NCBI GenBank assembly: GCA_024684065.1
Contig: JAIKXO010000178.1
Span: 1 to 53,093 of the forward strand
Origin: Lachnospiraceae bacterium
Lineage (GTDB): Bacteria; Bacillota_A; Clostridia; Lachnospirales; Lachnospiraceae
DNA: 53,093 bases
Direction of reading: 5' to 3'
The position numbers and the translations under genes were made by a program. Within the stretch, counting starts at the first letter, position 1, and each line of letters begins with the position of its first letter. Shown one piece after another: positions 24,542-33,244 of this stretch. The notes under the pieces are model-generated. The model saw only the letters and a list, made by a program, of their open reading frames with translations, was not told the DNA's origin and ran no database searches.

Positions 24542-26152
24542 TTACAGCTGGGGACCTGCGGAAACAAGGGCCTTGCCATGCTCATTGCCTTCGTATTTCT
24601 TGAAGTTCTTGATGAACCTTCCGGCAAGATCCTTTGCCTTCTCTTCCCATTCCGAAGGATCGGCATAGGTATCTCTGGGATCAAGGATTCCGCTGTCAAC
24701 TCCGGGAAGCTCCGTAGGAACCTCTAAGTTGAAGTAAGGTATCTTCTTCGTAGGAGCATTCTTGATGTCCCCGTTAAGGATAGCATCGATGATGCCTCTG
24801 GTATCCTTTATCGTTATTCTCTTGCCTGTTCCGTTCCAGCCGGTATTTACAAGATAGGCCTTTGCGCCGCTCTCCTTCATCCTCTTTACAAGCTCCTCAC
24901 CATATTTCGTGGGATGGAGCTCAAGGAACGCCTGGCCGAAGCATGCCGAGAAGGTAGGTGTAGGCTCTGTGATGCCTCTCTCAGTTCCTGCAAGCTTTGC
25001 GGTAAAGCCTGAAAGGAAATAGTACTGGGTCTGCTCGGGATCAAGAACAGATACTGGAGGCAGAACGCCGAAAGCGTCGGCTGACAGGAAGATAACGTTC
25101 TCTGCCGCGGGACCTGAGGAGATCTTATTGACGTTCTTTGCGATCTTCTCGATATGATCGATAGGATAGGAAACCCTGGTGTTCTCTGTCACGCTCTTAT
25201 CAGCGAAATCGATCTTCCCGTCCTTGTCAACGGTAACATTCTCAAGAAGTGCATTCCTCTTTATCGCATTGTAGATATCAGGCTCTGAATCCTTGTCAAG
25301 GTTGATAACCTTTGCGTAGCATCCGCCCTCAAGGTTGAATACGCCGTTATCATCCCAGCCGTGCTCGTCATCACCGATAAGAAGACGCTTGGGATCGGTA
25401 GAAAGCGTGGTCTTTCCTGTTCCGGAAAGTCCGAAGAAGATAGCGGTATGCTTTCCTTCCATATCGGTATTGGCGGAGCAGTGCATGGAAGCGATGCCCT
25501 TAAGAGGCAGGAAGTAATTCTGCATTGAGAAGAGACCCTTCTTCATCTCGCCGCCGTACCAGGTATTTAAGATAACCTGCTCCTTGCTGGAAACGTTGAA
25601 CATCGCAACGGTTTCGGAATGAAGGCCTAACTCCTTATAATTTTCACATTTGGCCTTAGATGCATTATAGGAAATGAAATCAGGCTCAAAGTTCTCAAGC
25701 TCTTCCTCTGTGGGAACGATGAACATGTTCTTGATAAAGTGTGCCTGCCAGGCAACTTCCATGATGAAACGTACCGCAAGCCTTGTGTCCTTGTTGGCTC
25801 CGCAGAAGCAGTCAACAACATAAAGCTTCTTATTTGAGAGCTCGTCAACGGCAAGCTTCTTGCAGGCGTCCCATGCTTCCTGAGAAGCCGGCTTATTATC
25901 GTTGGGATATTCATCGGTTGTCCACCAAACGGTATCTTTTGAAACATCATCCATAACGATGAACTTATCTTTAGGTGAACGGCCGGTGTAAATACCGGTC
26001 ATAACATTAACCGCATCAAGCTCTGTAAGCTGTCCCTTATCAAAACCTGTTAAGGAAGGATCCATCTCGTCCTTGAACAGCTCTTCATATGAAGGGTTGT
26101 AGGAGATCTCGGTAGTACCTGTAATTCCATACTTGCTCAAATCAACTGCCAT
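24542..26152 (-). CDS. pckA: Phosphoenolpyruvate carboxykinase (ATP)
   Basis: Converts oxaloacetate and ATP to PEP, CO2 and ADP, or runs in reverse for CO2 fixation in succinate-forming anaerobes. The 536 residues match the ATP-dependent family. The P-loop is [13 protein letters not shown] and the second nucleotide and metal motif is [23 protein letters not shown] near the N terminus is also typical. A strong promoter (26285-26313) and a leader of about 125 bases precede it, and a composite palindromic element follows. It lies close to citrate synthase and could share oxaloacetate metabolism with it. Confidence 0.98.
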   Translation of the reverse strand: MAVDLSKYGITGTTEISYNPSYEELFKDEMDPSLTGFDKGQLTELDAVNVMTGIYTGRSPKDKFIVMDDVSKDTVWWTTDEYPNDNKPASQEAWDACKKLAVDELSNKKLYVVDCFCGANKDTRLAVRFIMEVAWQAHFIKNMFIVPTEEELENFEPDFISYNASKAKCENYKELGLHSETVAMFNVSSKEQVILNTWYGGEMKKGLFSMQNYFLPLKGIASMHCSANTDMEGKHTAIFFGLSGTGKTTLSTDPKRLLIGDDEHGWDDNGVFNLEGGCYAKVINLDKDSEPDIYNAIKRNALLENVTVDKDGKIDFADKSVTENTRVSYPIDHIEKIAKNVNKISSGPAAENVIFLSADAFGVLPPVSVLDPEQTQYYFLSGFTAKLAGTERGITEPTPTFSACFGQAFLELHPTKYGEELVKRMKESGAKAYLVNTGWNGTGKRITIKDTRGIIDAILNGDIKNAPTKKIPYFNLEVPTELPGVDSGILDPRDTYADPSEWEEKAKDLAGRFIKNFKKYEGNEHGKALVSAGPQL

Positions 26153-26284
26153 ATTTTTACCTCTTTTCTTAATAATATGTAAACGCCCGGGATACTCTTA
26201 TTCCCTGAAAGAGCTTAACAATGCGCCGGCACTGTGAAAGCAGCAGGGCAATCACGGGAGTCCCTCGATTTTCAACCGCTAAGA

Positions 26285-26313
26285 ATTATACATGAATTCT
26301 CTGCATAAAGCAA
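26285..26313 (-). promoter_or_regulatory. Promoter of pckA
   Basis: TTGCTT (26308-26313), a 17-base spacer and TATAAT (26285-26290) on the minus strand. The expected start near 26278 gives a leader of about 125 bases with several GC-rich inverted segments but no riboswitch that I recognise. Confidence 0.78.
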
Positions 26314-26330
26314 TAACCAGTTTACTCAGA

Positions 26331-26390
26331 GAGGCCGAAAAATTCTGTTTTTTTAAAGCTTTTCTTAAGCAACGGATTTACGGAATATAT
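26331..26390. repeat. Decayed composite palindromic element upstream of pckA
   Basis: gaggccgaaaa, a T-run, agcttttctt, then caacggatttacgga retain the order and linkers of the elements at 15221 and 24427, but both stems are disrupted. It lies between the M24 peptidase stop and the pckA promoter. Confidence 0.55.
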
Positions 26391-26412
26391 CTTTTCCTGT
26401 CCGGCTCCGTCA

Positions 26413-28212
26413 TTACAGATCCCCGGTTATCTCCGCGCACGCCTTCTTAAGCTCATCCCGGTAAGTATCCGTAAGCTCACCCCTGATCGAATCATATACA
26501 AGCCTGTGATATTCGTTTAAAGCAAAAAGCTCGGAACTGTCAAGGAGTTCGGGAATTATTGCCTCTCTTTCAAACGGGACCAGGGTAAGCGGAGAAAACC
26601 CCAGGAAAGTACCCCATTCGTTTCTCCTCTTTTCCACACATAGGAGCAGGTTTTCAAGCCTTATCCCATATTTGCCCTCAAGATATATCCCCGGTTCATC
26701 GCTTGTGATCATCCCGGGCTCTAAGGGAGGCTGAACGTCTCCCTCCCTGATCTGGTATCTGAACGCCTGAGGTCCCTCGTGGACCGAAAGAAAGCTCCCT
26801 ACCCCGTGCCCGGTGCCGTGCCTGTAATCAAGATACCGCTCCCAGATCGGCTCCCTTGCGATCACGTCAAGATTCTCCCCCCTTGTACCCTGAAGGAAGA
26901 TACATTTCATGAGCCTCAGATGAGCCTTAAGCACGGTGGTATAATCCTTCTTCATCTCTTCGGAAAGCCTTCCCAGTGCGATGGTCCTTGTGATATCGGT
27001 AGTCGCCCCGTTATATTGTCCGCCCGAATCAAGGAGCAGAAAGCCCTCCGGCTTAAGCACCTTCGATTCCTCCTTCTTCGGGGCATAGTGGACGATGGCC
27101 CCGTTTTCATTATAGGCGCAGATAGTTTCAAAGCTGGGGCCGCGGCTTCCCCGTATCTTTCCTCTCAGCTCGTCAACATATCCCGCGGCTTCATGTTCCG
27201 TCAGCTTCTCCCCGTCATTTACCCTGCGTTTTATATCAAATATCCACCTGATGACGGCCGCCCCGTCCTTAATATGATATTTCTCCGAATTTCTGATCTC
27301 CGTCTTATTCTTCACAGCCTTATTTACAAGCTCGTAATGCCGTATATCGATCATTTCATTGTTCTTAGCCAGTGAAGCGTACACGCTCGAATTGATAAGC
27401 CTCTTGTCACAGGCGATCCTTGCCTTTTCCGGAAAATTCAGGCCGGTGTAGATATCCTCATAAGGCCGTATCGTATTTCCGAAGGAACCCATCCGGGCAT
27501 AGAGTTCATTACAGGCAGCTCCCCTGTCAACGAAAAGGAGTGCCTTCTGCTTTGTGATAAAAGCGTAGGAATATGCCACGGGAGTATATTTTATATCGGA
27601 CCCCCTTATATTGAATATCCACATGATATCCGCAAGATCGGTGATTATGCAGGCATCCGCTCCTCTGTCGGTAAACCGTCTGATGACATCCCTGATCTTT
27701 AGATCCATGTTTTTCCCGCAGACACTTTCCGGAAGGATCTTTATGGGATTTCTGGTCTTAGGCGGCCTCCCCTGCCAGACCTCTTCCGAATAATCAAGGC
27801 TGTTATCCACCCTTCCTTCTCCTGCAATGGTAACCAGCTCTTCATATTCCTCCTCGCTTATGTGTGAGCCGTCAACGCCGATCACCTTTCCGGAGGCTTT
27901 ATCCTTCAGATATTCATGCAGGGACGGCACACCCTTCTCCTGCATCTTATAAAGCCTGATACCGGTTCCCGAAAGCTCGCTCTCCGCCTGGATATAATAC
28001 CTGCCGTCTGTCCACAGCAAAGCCTCCTTCATGCCGACGAGAAGCGTGCCGCTTGAGCCCGTAAATCCGGAAAGATAATCCCTGAATTTATAATAATCAT
28101 CAAGGTATTCGGACATATGGGAATCAGAGGTATATACAATATAGTAATCGATCCCGTCCCTCTTCATATATTCCCTTAGCTCTTCTATACGTTTTTTATA
28201 GATATTGTCCAT
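26413..28212 (-). CDS. M24-family aminopeptidase P (Xaa-Pro aminopeptidase)
   Basis: Cytoplasmic metallopeptidase removing N-terminal residues before proline. The 599 residues match the long, three-domain form: two creatinase-type N-terminal domains and a C-terminal pita-bread domain. Metal ligands are visible as the two Asp in LLLDSGGQYNGATTDITR, the His in HGTGHGVGSFLSVHEG, and the two Glu in SDEPGIYLEGKYGIRLEN. The stop is 250 bases from pckA and the gene appears to be transcribed on its own, divergently from citrate synthase. Confidence 0.93.
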   Translation of the reverse strand: MDNIYKKRIEELREYMKRDGIDYYIVYTSDSHMSEYLDDYYKFRDYLSGFTGSSGTLLVGMKEALLWTDGRYYIQAESELSGTGIRLYKMQEKGVPSLHEYLKDKASGKVIGVDGSHISEEEYEELVTIAGEGRVDNSLDYSEEVWQGRPPKTRNPIKILPESVCGKNMDLKIRDVIRRFTDRGADACIITDLADIMWIFNIRGSDIKYTPVAYSYAFITKQKALLFVDRGAACNELYARMGSFGNTIRPYEDIYTGLNFPEKARIACDKRLINSSVYASLAKNNEMIDIRHYELVNKAVKNKTEIRNSEKYHIKDGAAVIRWIFDIKRRVNDGEKLTEHEAAGYVDELRGKIRGSRGPSFETICAYNENGAIVHYAPKKEESKVLKPEGFLLLDSGGQYNGATTDITRTIALGRLSEEMKKDYTTVLKAHLRLMKCIFLQGTRGENLDVIAREPIWERYLDYRHGTGHGVGSFLSVHEGPQAFRYQIREGDVQPPLEPGMITSDEPGIYLEGKYGIRLENLLLCVEKRRNEWGTFLGFSPLTLVPFEREAIIPELLDSSELFALNEYHRLVYDSIRGELTDTYRDELKKACAEITGDL

Positions 28213-28406
28213 GTGTGCACTTACCTCTTATACATCACCATAATATAACCTTTGGTTTTTTATTGGAAAAACTGCCGGATTTCGGTCTTATTATAGAAAA
28301 ACGCCCTAAAACCTGTATCAGATAAAAGACCATTTTTAAACAGTATATCGAATCGGAGAATATATATCAACCTTATATGCTCAGGGAATATTTATGTAAA
28401 TCTCTC

Positions 28407-28436
28407 TTGTCACAAATAGCCCTCACATGTTAATAT
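28407..28436 (+). promoter_or_regulatory. Promoter of gltA
   Basis: TTGTCA (28407-28412), an 18-base spacer and TAATAT (28431-28436) on the plus strand, about 45 bases before the gltA start. The rest of the 270-base divergent gap (28213-28484) shows nothing else I can name. Confidence 0.65.
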
Positions 28437-28484
28437 ATTTGAAGCTGTTTGTACTTTTATGGACTTAATGAAAGCGAGGTTTTA

Positions 28485-29855
28485 ATGGCAGCTGACGTAA
28501 AGGAATTATATGAAATCACCCCGATGATAAAACAGCTTTCCGAGCTCAACGCAAAAAACAGTTACATAGATCCGGAGCTCTATCTGAAGCTTGATGTGAA
28601 AAGAGGCCTGAGGGATCTCTCCGGAAAAGGGGTATTGACCGGGCTCACCAGAATATCCGATGTCCGTGCACACAAAATAATCAACGGAGAAGCGATACCT
28701 ACAGATGGCGAATTGTTTTACAGGGGCTATAATGTAAAGGATCTGGTAAGGGGATTTACCGATGAGGGACGCTTCGGTTTTGAAGAGGTCACATATCTTC
28801 TCCTGTTCGGGAAGCTTCCCAGTGAAAAAGAGCTTTCGGATTTCTGCGGTATGCTCGAAGGCTACCGTTCTCTCCCCACAAGCTTTGTAAGGGATATAAT
28901 AATGAAGGCTCCCAGCCGTGATATGATGAACACTCTTTCGAGGAGCGTTCTTACGCTTTATTCCTACGATGATAATGCCGACGACACTTCGATGCCGAAT
29001 GTTCTCAGGCAGTGCCTGCAGCTGATCTCACTGTTTCCTTTGTTATCCGTATACGGCTACCAGGCCTACAGGCATTACCATGACGGCAGGAGCCTCTATA
29101 TACACCCGCCCAAAGACGGGCTGTCTACCGCAGAGAACATTTTAAGGATCTTAAGGTCAAATAAAAAATACTCACCTCTCGAAGCGAGGATACTTGACGT
29201 TGCACTGGTGCTTCATATGGATCACGGCGGAGGAAATAACTCCACCTTTACAACCCACGTCGTTTCCTCAACAGGGACCGATACCTATTCGGCAATAGCC
29301 GCAGCGATCGGTTCTCTCAAGGGACCCAGGCATGGAGGCGCCAACATCAAGGTCGTTGACATGTTTGAAGATATGAAGGAAAAAGTCCGTGACTGGACTG
29401 ATGAGGAAGAGGTTTCAGGATACCTCCTCAGGCTTTTAAGGAAGGAAGAATTCGACAGGCAGGGGCTTATCTACGGTATGGGGCATGCCGTTTACTCGTT
29501 TTCCGATCCAAGGGAAAAGATATTCAGAAGCTTTGTGGAAAGGCTTGCAATTGAAAAGGATCTGGAAAAGGAGTTCAATCTTTACGCTCTGGTCGAGCGT
29601 CTCGGTCCTGAGGTGATCGCAAAGGAACGAAAGATCTACAAAGGGGTCTGCTGTAATGTCGATTTTTATTCCGGCTTTGTATACCAGATGCTCGGGCTTC
29701 CGAAGGAGCTGTATACTCCCATATTCGCGATAGCCAGGATCTCAGGCTGGAGCGCCCACAGGCTTGAAGAGCTTGCCCAGAACGGAAAGATAATACGTCC
29801 CGCTTACAAACCGGTCGGAGCCGATCTTAATTATATACCGATGGCAAACAGATAA
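28485..29855 (+). CDS. gltA: Citrate synthase
   Basis: Condenses acetyl-CoA and oxaloacetate to citrate. It has 456 residues from the ATG at 28485, chosen because GCGAGG lies just before it; the frame extends 12 codons upstream without a site. Active-site residues are visible: His in GSLKGPRHGGAN, His in GMGHAVYSFSDPR, Asp in VDFYSGFVY, and the GWSAHRLEE arginine. The DHGGGNNSTFTTHVVSST stretch is the variant found in clostridial enzymes. It heads the only plus-strand unit in the window and is followed by a receiver protein. Confidence 0.97.
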   Translation: MAADVKELYEITPMIKQLSELNAKNSYIDPELYLKLDVKRGLRDLSGKGVLTGLTRISDVRAHKIINGEAIPTDGELFYRGYNVKDLVRGFTDEGRFGFEEVTYLLLFGKLPSEKELSDFCGMLEGYRSLPTSFVRDIIMKAPSRDMMNTLSRSVLTLYSYDDNADDTSMPNVLRQCLQLISLFPLLSVYGYQAYRHYHDGRSLYIHPPKDGLSTAENILRILRSNKKYSPLEARILDVALVLHMDHGGGNNSTFTTHVVSSTGTDTYSAIAAAIGSLKGPRHGGANIKVVDMFEDMKEKVRDWTDEEEVSGYLLRLLRKEEFDRQGLIYGMGHAVYSFSDPREKIFRSFVERLAIEKDLEKEFNLYALVERLGPEVIAKERKIYKGVCCNVDFYSGFVYQMLGLPKELYTPIFAIARISGWSAHRLEELAQNGKIIRPAYKPVGADLNYIPMANR

Positions 29856-29918
29856 TTATTAAAGTTTTTGCAATGCAACATGAAATGCGTTTGCAAGCCC
29901 ATGATTAAGGAGGAAGAA

Positions 29919-30293
29919 ATGAACAAGGAAAACCCCAAATTCTTAATCTGCGATGACTCGGTCCTGGCAAGGAAAAAGCTCGTGGACATCTTAGATTCTC
30001 TCGGATATAACAATGTCATTTCCGTTGCAAACGGGCAGGAAGCCGTGGATAGTTATAAAGCGGAAAAGCCCGACATAGTCATACTTGATATAGTAATGCC
30101 CATAAAGGACGGTATCACTGCTACTAAGGAGATTATCGAATTTGACGGAAACGCTCTTATCATTATTTCATCGAGCGTTGGGACCCAGTCCCACCTAAAG
30201 GAAGTTATCAAGGCGGGCGCAAAGGATTTTGTCCAAAAGCCTATCGATGAGAAACTTCTGTCCGAAATAATTAAGCGTTGTCTTAACAGATAA
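29919..30293 (+). CDS. CheY-like single-domain response regulator
   Basis: A 124-residue receiver domain with no output domain. The acidic pair is in ICDDSVLARKKL, the phosphoacceptor Asp in VILDIVMPIKDG, the Ser switch in IIISSSVGTQ, and the Lys in FVQKPIDE. I start it at 29919, preceded by AAGGAGGAAGAA; a longer frame from 29868 has no site. It sits 63 bases after gltA and 31 bases before the CheX-like gene, so the two proteins likely form a signalling pair in which the second dephosphorylates the first. Confidence 0.9.
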   Translation: MNKENPKFLICDDSVLARKKLVDILDSLGYNNVISVANGQEAVDSYKAEKPDIVILDIVMPIKDGITATKEIIEFDGNALIIISSSVGTQSHLKEVIKAGAKDFVQKPIDEKLLSEIIKRCLNR

Positions 30294-30324
30294 AACCTTA
30301 TAATTTTTGTTAGGAGGCAGGATA

Positions 30325-30804
30325 ATGAGCAAAATGAATACGGAGCTGCCGGAATTCGTATCAATTTACGTTGACAGGCTTACCGAGAATTTAAAGGAAC
30401 ATGCAAATCCCGACATAAAGCTCCTTCCCATAAATATATGTGACTCTTACGAACTTAAGCAGGAACTGTCCCAGGAAATAACAGGTGTTCCAAACGCCTA
30501 TTCCGCTATAAACGGCGACCAGGATATTCTGGCAAGGTTTGCGGAGGATTATGCCAGGGTAGGGATTGACAGTTTTGACGATCTTTGCAAGGAAGCCCTC
30601 CTTGATTTCCTGAACCTGATAAACGGTCTGTTTGCCGTATATCTTTCAAATAACAATATCTCCGAACTAAGCCTTAATGCTCCGGTAAAAGACGGCAGCC
30701 ACACATCTCTCGATTCGAAAAAAAACGGGAATATTTATGCTATTCCCGTTGAGTTTCCGTATGGAGTCGTAACCTTTATACTTGCTGAGCCCTATAACGC
30801 ATAA
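30325..30804 (+). CDS. CheC/CheX-like protein, putative CheY phosphatase
   Basis: A 159-residue cytoplasmic protein. The middle segment FDDLCKEALLDFLNLINGLFAVYLS followed in the sequence by a short strand resembles the helix of CheC, CheX and FliY, where E-x2-N contacts phospho-CheY. Here the pattern is less regular (Asn in LNLING), so I call it CheX-like by fold. AGGAGG lies eight bases before the ATG at 30325. The gene lies directly after the CheY-like gene, which supports the reading. Confidence 0.6.
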   Translation: MSKMNTELPEFVSIYVDRLTENLKEHANPDIKLLPINICDSYELKQELSQEITGVPNAYSAINGDQDILARFAEDYARVGIDSFDDLCKEALLDFLNLINGLFAVYLSNNNISELSLNAPVKDGSHTSLDSKKNGNIYAIPVEFPYGVVTFILAEPYNA

Positions 30805-30857
30805 GTCCTGTGCGCCGAATAAATCCGGCATTTGCTTTAGCATATGTCAATAAATAA

Positions 30858-30890
30858 ATCCGGCCTGTCTTTCAGACCGGATCATTTCCT
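30858..30890. terminator. Hairpin between convergent units (module C type)
   Basis: atccgg (30858-30863) and ccggat (30877-30882) form an interrupted stem with the atcatttcc tail seen at other module C copies. On the minus strand ATTTATTTATT follows the stem. It lies between the convergent CheX-like and thrC genes and could end transcription from both sides. Confidence 0.5.
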
Positions 30891-30902
30891 TAAAAAGGCG
30901 CT

Positions 30903-32384
30903 CTAAAGGCAGCTTTTCACCGCATCCTTGATACCTTCGGGATCACAGATCATATCATGAACTATATCGGCATTCCTGATCTCGCTCACGGCGGAGGGAA
31001 TGCCGATTTTTGCCTGTTCAGCCAAAAGGTCTGTTATCTCAAAGTCATCCTCGATATCCGTTTTTCCGTTTATGGCGGTGTAAACGCTTCTTGCGAATTT
31101 GAACGGACTGGCTGTCGAAACTATAACAGTTTTATTCCTGTCGTCCGTCTCTTTCCTGAATTTGGTCTCCGCAAAGGAAGCCGTTGCCGTATGAGTATCT
31201 ATGACATATCCCGTTTCCTCATAAAGACTTCGGATAGCCTGAAAGGTCTCTTCCTGTGTCGCGTAGGCGGCATAAAAATCAGACAGACCCTCCTTCATTT
31301 CATCCGTTATACTGTATTTTCCGTCTTCCTTAAGCGCTTTCATTAGGCTCCCGTTTATATCCGGGTCATCTCCCGCAATATGGTATATGAGCCTCTCCAG
31401 ATTGCTTGAGATCAGAATGTCCATGGACGGTGAGCAGGTAAGGACAAAATCCCTGTTCCTGTCATAAGTCCCGGTCTTAAAGAAATCATAGAGCACGTTA
31501 TTATCGTTGGACGCACAGATCAGCCTCCCGACGGGGAGCCCCATCCGCTTCGCATAATATGCCGCAAGGATATTTCCGAAATTACCTGTGGGAACACAGA
31601 AGTTTATCTTCTCTCCCGCTTCTGTTTCTCCTGATTTGAGCATCCTTCCGTACGCATAAACATAATAGGCGATCTGCGGAATGAGCCTGCCGATATTGAT
31701 GGAATTTGCGGAGGAAAAGATAAAGCCCTTCTCTTCCATCTCGCTTTTCAGCGCGCCGTCATTGAACACTGCCTTTACCGCGCTCTGGCAGTCGTCAAAA
31801 TTGCCCCTTACTCCAAATACTTTTGTATTTGAGCCCTTTTGAGTGACCATCTGGAGCTCCTGGATCCTGCTTACTCCGCCCTTCGGATAGAAAACGATTA
31901 TCCGTGTCCCCGGAACATCGGAAAAACCCGAAAGCGCCGCTTTCCCCGTATCGCCGCTGGTTGCCGTAAGGATAACGGCCTCCTTGTCTGTGCCGTTTTT
32001 TCTGAGGGCTGTCGTAAGGAGATGCGGAAGAATGGAAAGAGCCATATCCTTAAATGCTATGGTTCTTCCGTGGAACAGCTCCAGAAAGTATTTATCTCCC
32101 TTTTTTACGAGAGGAGCTATTTCCCCTGTATCGAATTTATCATCATAGGCCCTGTCAATGCAGTCCTTTAACTCTCCCTCCGAATAATCGTCAAGAAGGA
32201 GCCTCATGACCGAAAAAGCGGTTTCTTTATAGTCCATCCCGGGAAGGTCTGAAAGCTCAAAATCAAACCGCGGAAGTATGTCGGGAACAAAGAGTCCGCC
32301 GTCATCTGCAAGCCCTTTTATCACCGCCCGGGACGCAGACAGGGCAAGGGAGTCTCCCCTGGTGCTTTTGTATGCAATACTCAT
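30903..32384 (-). CDS. thrC: Threonine synthase
   Basis: Pyridoxal-phosphate enzyme making threonine from O-phosphohomoserine. The 493 residues match the long form. The PLP lysine is in HGRTIAFKDMALSILP, the phosphate-binding segment in TSGDTGKAAL, and the second conserved region in CVPTGNFGNILAAYYAKRMG. Its ATG overlaps the stop of a small upstream membrane-protein gene by four bases. No homoserine kinase or homoserine dehydrogenase gene is in the window. Confidence 0.97.
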   Translation of the reverse strand: MSIAYKSTRGDSLALSASRAVIKGLADDGGLFVPDILPRFDFELSDLPGMDYKETAFSVMRLLLDDYSEGELKDCIDRAYDDKFDTGEIAPLVKKGDKYFLELFHGRTIAFKDMALSILPHLLTTALRKNGTDKEAVILTATSGDTGKAALSGFSDVPGTRIIVFYPKGGVSRIQELQMVTQKGSNTKVFGVRGNFDDCQSAVKAVFNDGALKSEMEEKGFIFSSANSINIGRLIPQIAYYVYAYGRMLKSGETEAGEKINFCVPTGNFGNILAAYYAKRMGLPVGRLICASNDNNVLYDFFKTGTYDRNRDFVLTCSPSMDILISSNLERLIYHIAGDDPDINGSLMKALKEDGKYSITDEMKEGLSDFYAAYATQEETFQAIRSLYEETGYVIDTHTATASFAETKFRKETDDRNKTVIVSTASPFKFARSVYTAINGKTDIEDDFEITDLLAEQAKIGIPSAVSEIRNADIVHDMICDPEGIKDAVKSCL

Positions 32385-32563
32385 TTAACTTCCCCCGATA
32401 CGGACTGTTCTGGCAGTTTTGCGGAATTTTCCTGCTCAGCCGCAATTTTCATGTTCTTATTGTCCCTGAGCTTTTTGCCGCAGAAAACGGCCACTATGAT
32501 AATTGCCATGAATATCACGCAAAGCAAAAGATAAGACAGAAACATATTAATAAACGCTACCAT
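32381..32563 (-). CDS. Small single-pass membrane protein coupled to thrC
   Basis: A 60-residue protein with one hydrophobic helix (about 4-28) and a charged C-terminal tail. It is supported as a real gene by AGGAGG six bases before the ATG and by the ATGA overlap with thrC. I do not recognise the family. The orientation by charge is N-out, C-in (CGKKLRDNKNMK after the helix). Its upstream region contains a weak module C-type inverted repeat (atgatcc/ggatcat). Confidence 0.7.
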   Translation of the reverse strand: MVAFINMFLSYLLLCVIFMAIIIVAVFCGKKLRDNKNMKIAAEQENSAKLPEQSVSGEVK

Positions 32564-32667
32564 CTGAAACCTCCTGATCTATATGCTTAATAAATGATCC
32601 TGATGTCTGAAGCGGTCCTTCGGATCATTCCGTGTTTTGCATTCTTTACTTCTGAATCATATAATTT

Positions 32668-33171
32668 TTACTGAGTATGATCATCTTCTGTCAACGATCC
32701 GTGTATGTCCTCGAGAAGGAGCGACTCCTCTCTGTCCGCAGCGCTTGTTGCCAGCCTGTCGCAGCGTTCATTCTCCGGATGCCCATCATGGCCTTTGATC
32801 CAGGAAAAACTTACCCTGTGGGGTTCCATGGCCTTAAGAAGCCTTTTCCACAGATCATTATTGGGAACAGGTTTATTTTTTGATCTCATCCATTCCTTCT
32901 TTTTCCAGGATTCTATCCAGTGCTTATTAAAAGCATCGGTAACATACCTGGAATCAGAAACCACCTCTACCTCGCAGGGCTTTATCAATGCCTCCAGGCC
33001 GGTAATGACCCCTAAAAGCTCCATCCGGTTATTGGTCGTCATTTTATAACCTTCGGAATATTCCCTCTCATGAAGCTGTCCTTTTGTGTCGATATACTGA
33101 AGCACCGCTCCGTAACCTCCGGGACCTGGATTTCCTCTGGAGGACCCGTCGGAAAATAATCTGACCTTCAT
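32668..33171 (-). CDS. rnhA: Ribonuclease HI
   Basis: Cleaves RNA in RNA-DNA hybrids in the cytoplasm. The 167 residues show the catalytic acids: Asp in LFSDGSSRGNPGPGGYG, Glu in NNRMELLGVI, Asp in VVSDSRYVTDAF, and the final Asp in ENERCDRLATSAA after the His of WIKGHDGHPEN. The length is that of the bacterial type I enzyme without a C-terminal extension. Confidence 0.96.
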   Translation of the reverse strand: MKVRLFSDGSSRGNPGPGGYGAVLQYIDTKGQLHEREYSEGYKMTTNNRMELLGVITGLEALIKPCEVEVVSDSRYVTDAFNKHWIESWKKKEWMRSKNKPVPNNDLWKRLLKAMEPHRVSFSWIKGHDGHPENERCDRLATSAADREESLLLEDIHGSLTEDDHTQ

Positions 33172-33196
33172 ATCAAAAATCCGTCAACGTGCTTTT

Positions 33197-33230
33197 GCAT
33201 AAACTTCAGTTTATGCCGAATTAATTCGGC
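33197..33230. repeat. Hairpin module B plus short palindrome
   Basis: gcataaac/gtttatgc (33197-33216) followed by the palindrome gccgaattaattcggc (33215-33230). The first stem is the same module as 44822-44843 with compensating changes (cat/atg in place of cac/gtg). It lies between rnhA and the amidohydrolase gene. Confidence 0.65.
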
Positions 33231-33244
33231 CCGTCCGTAAAATA

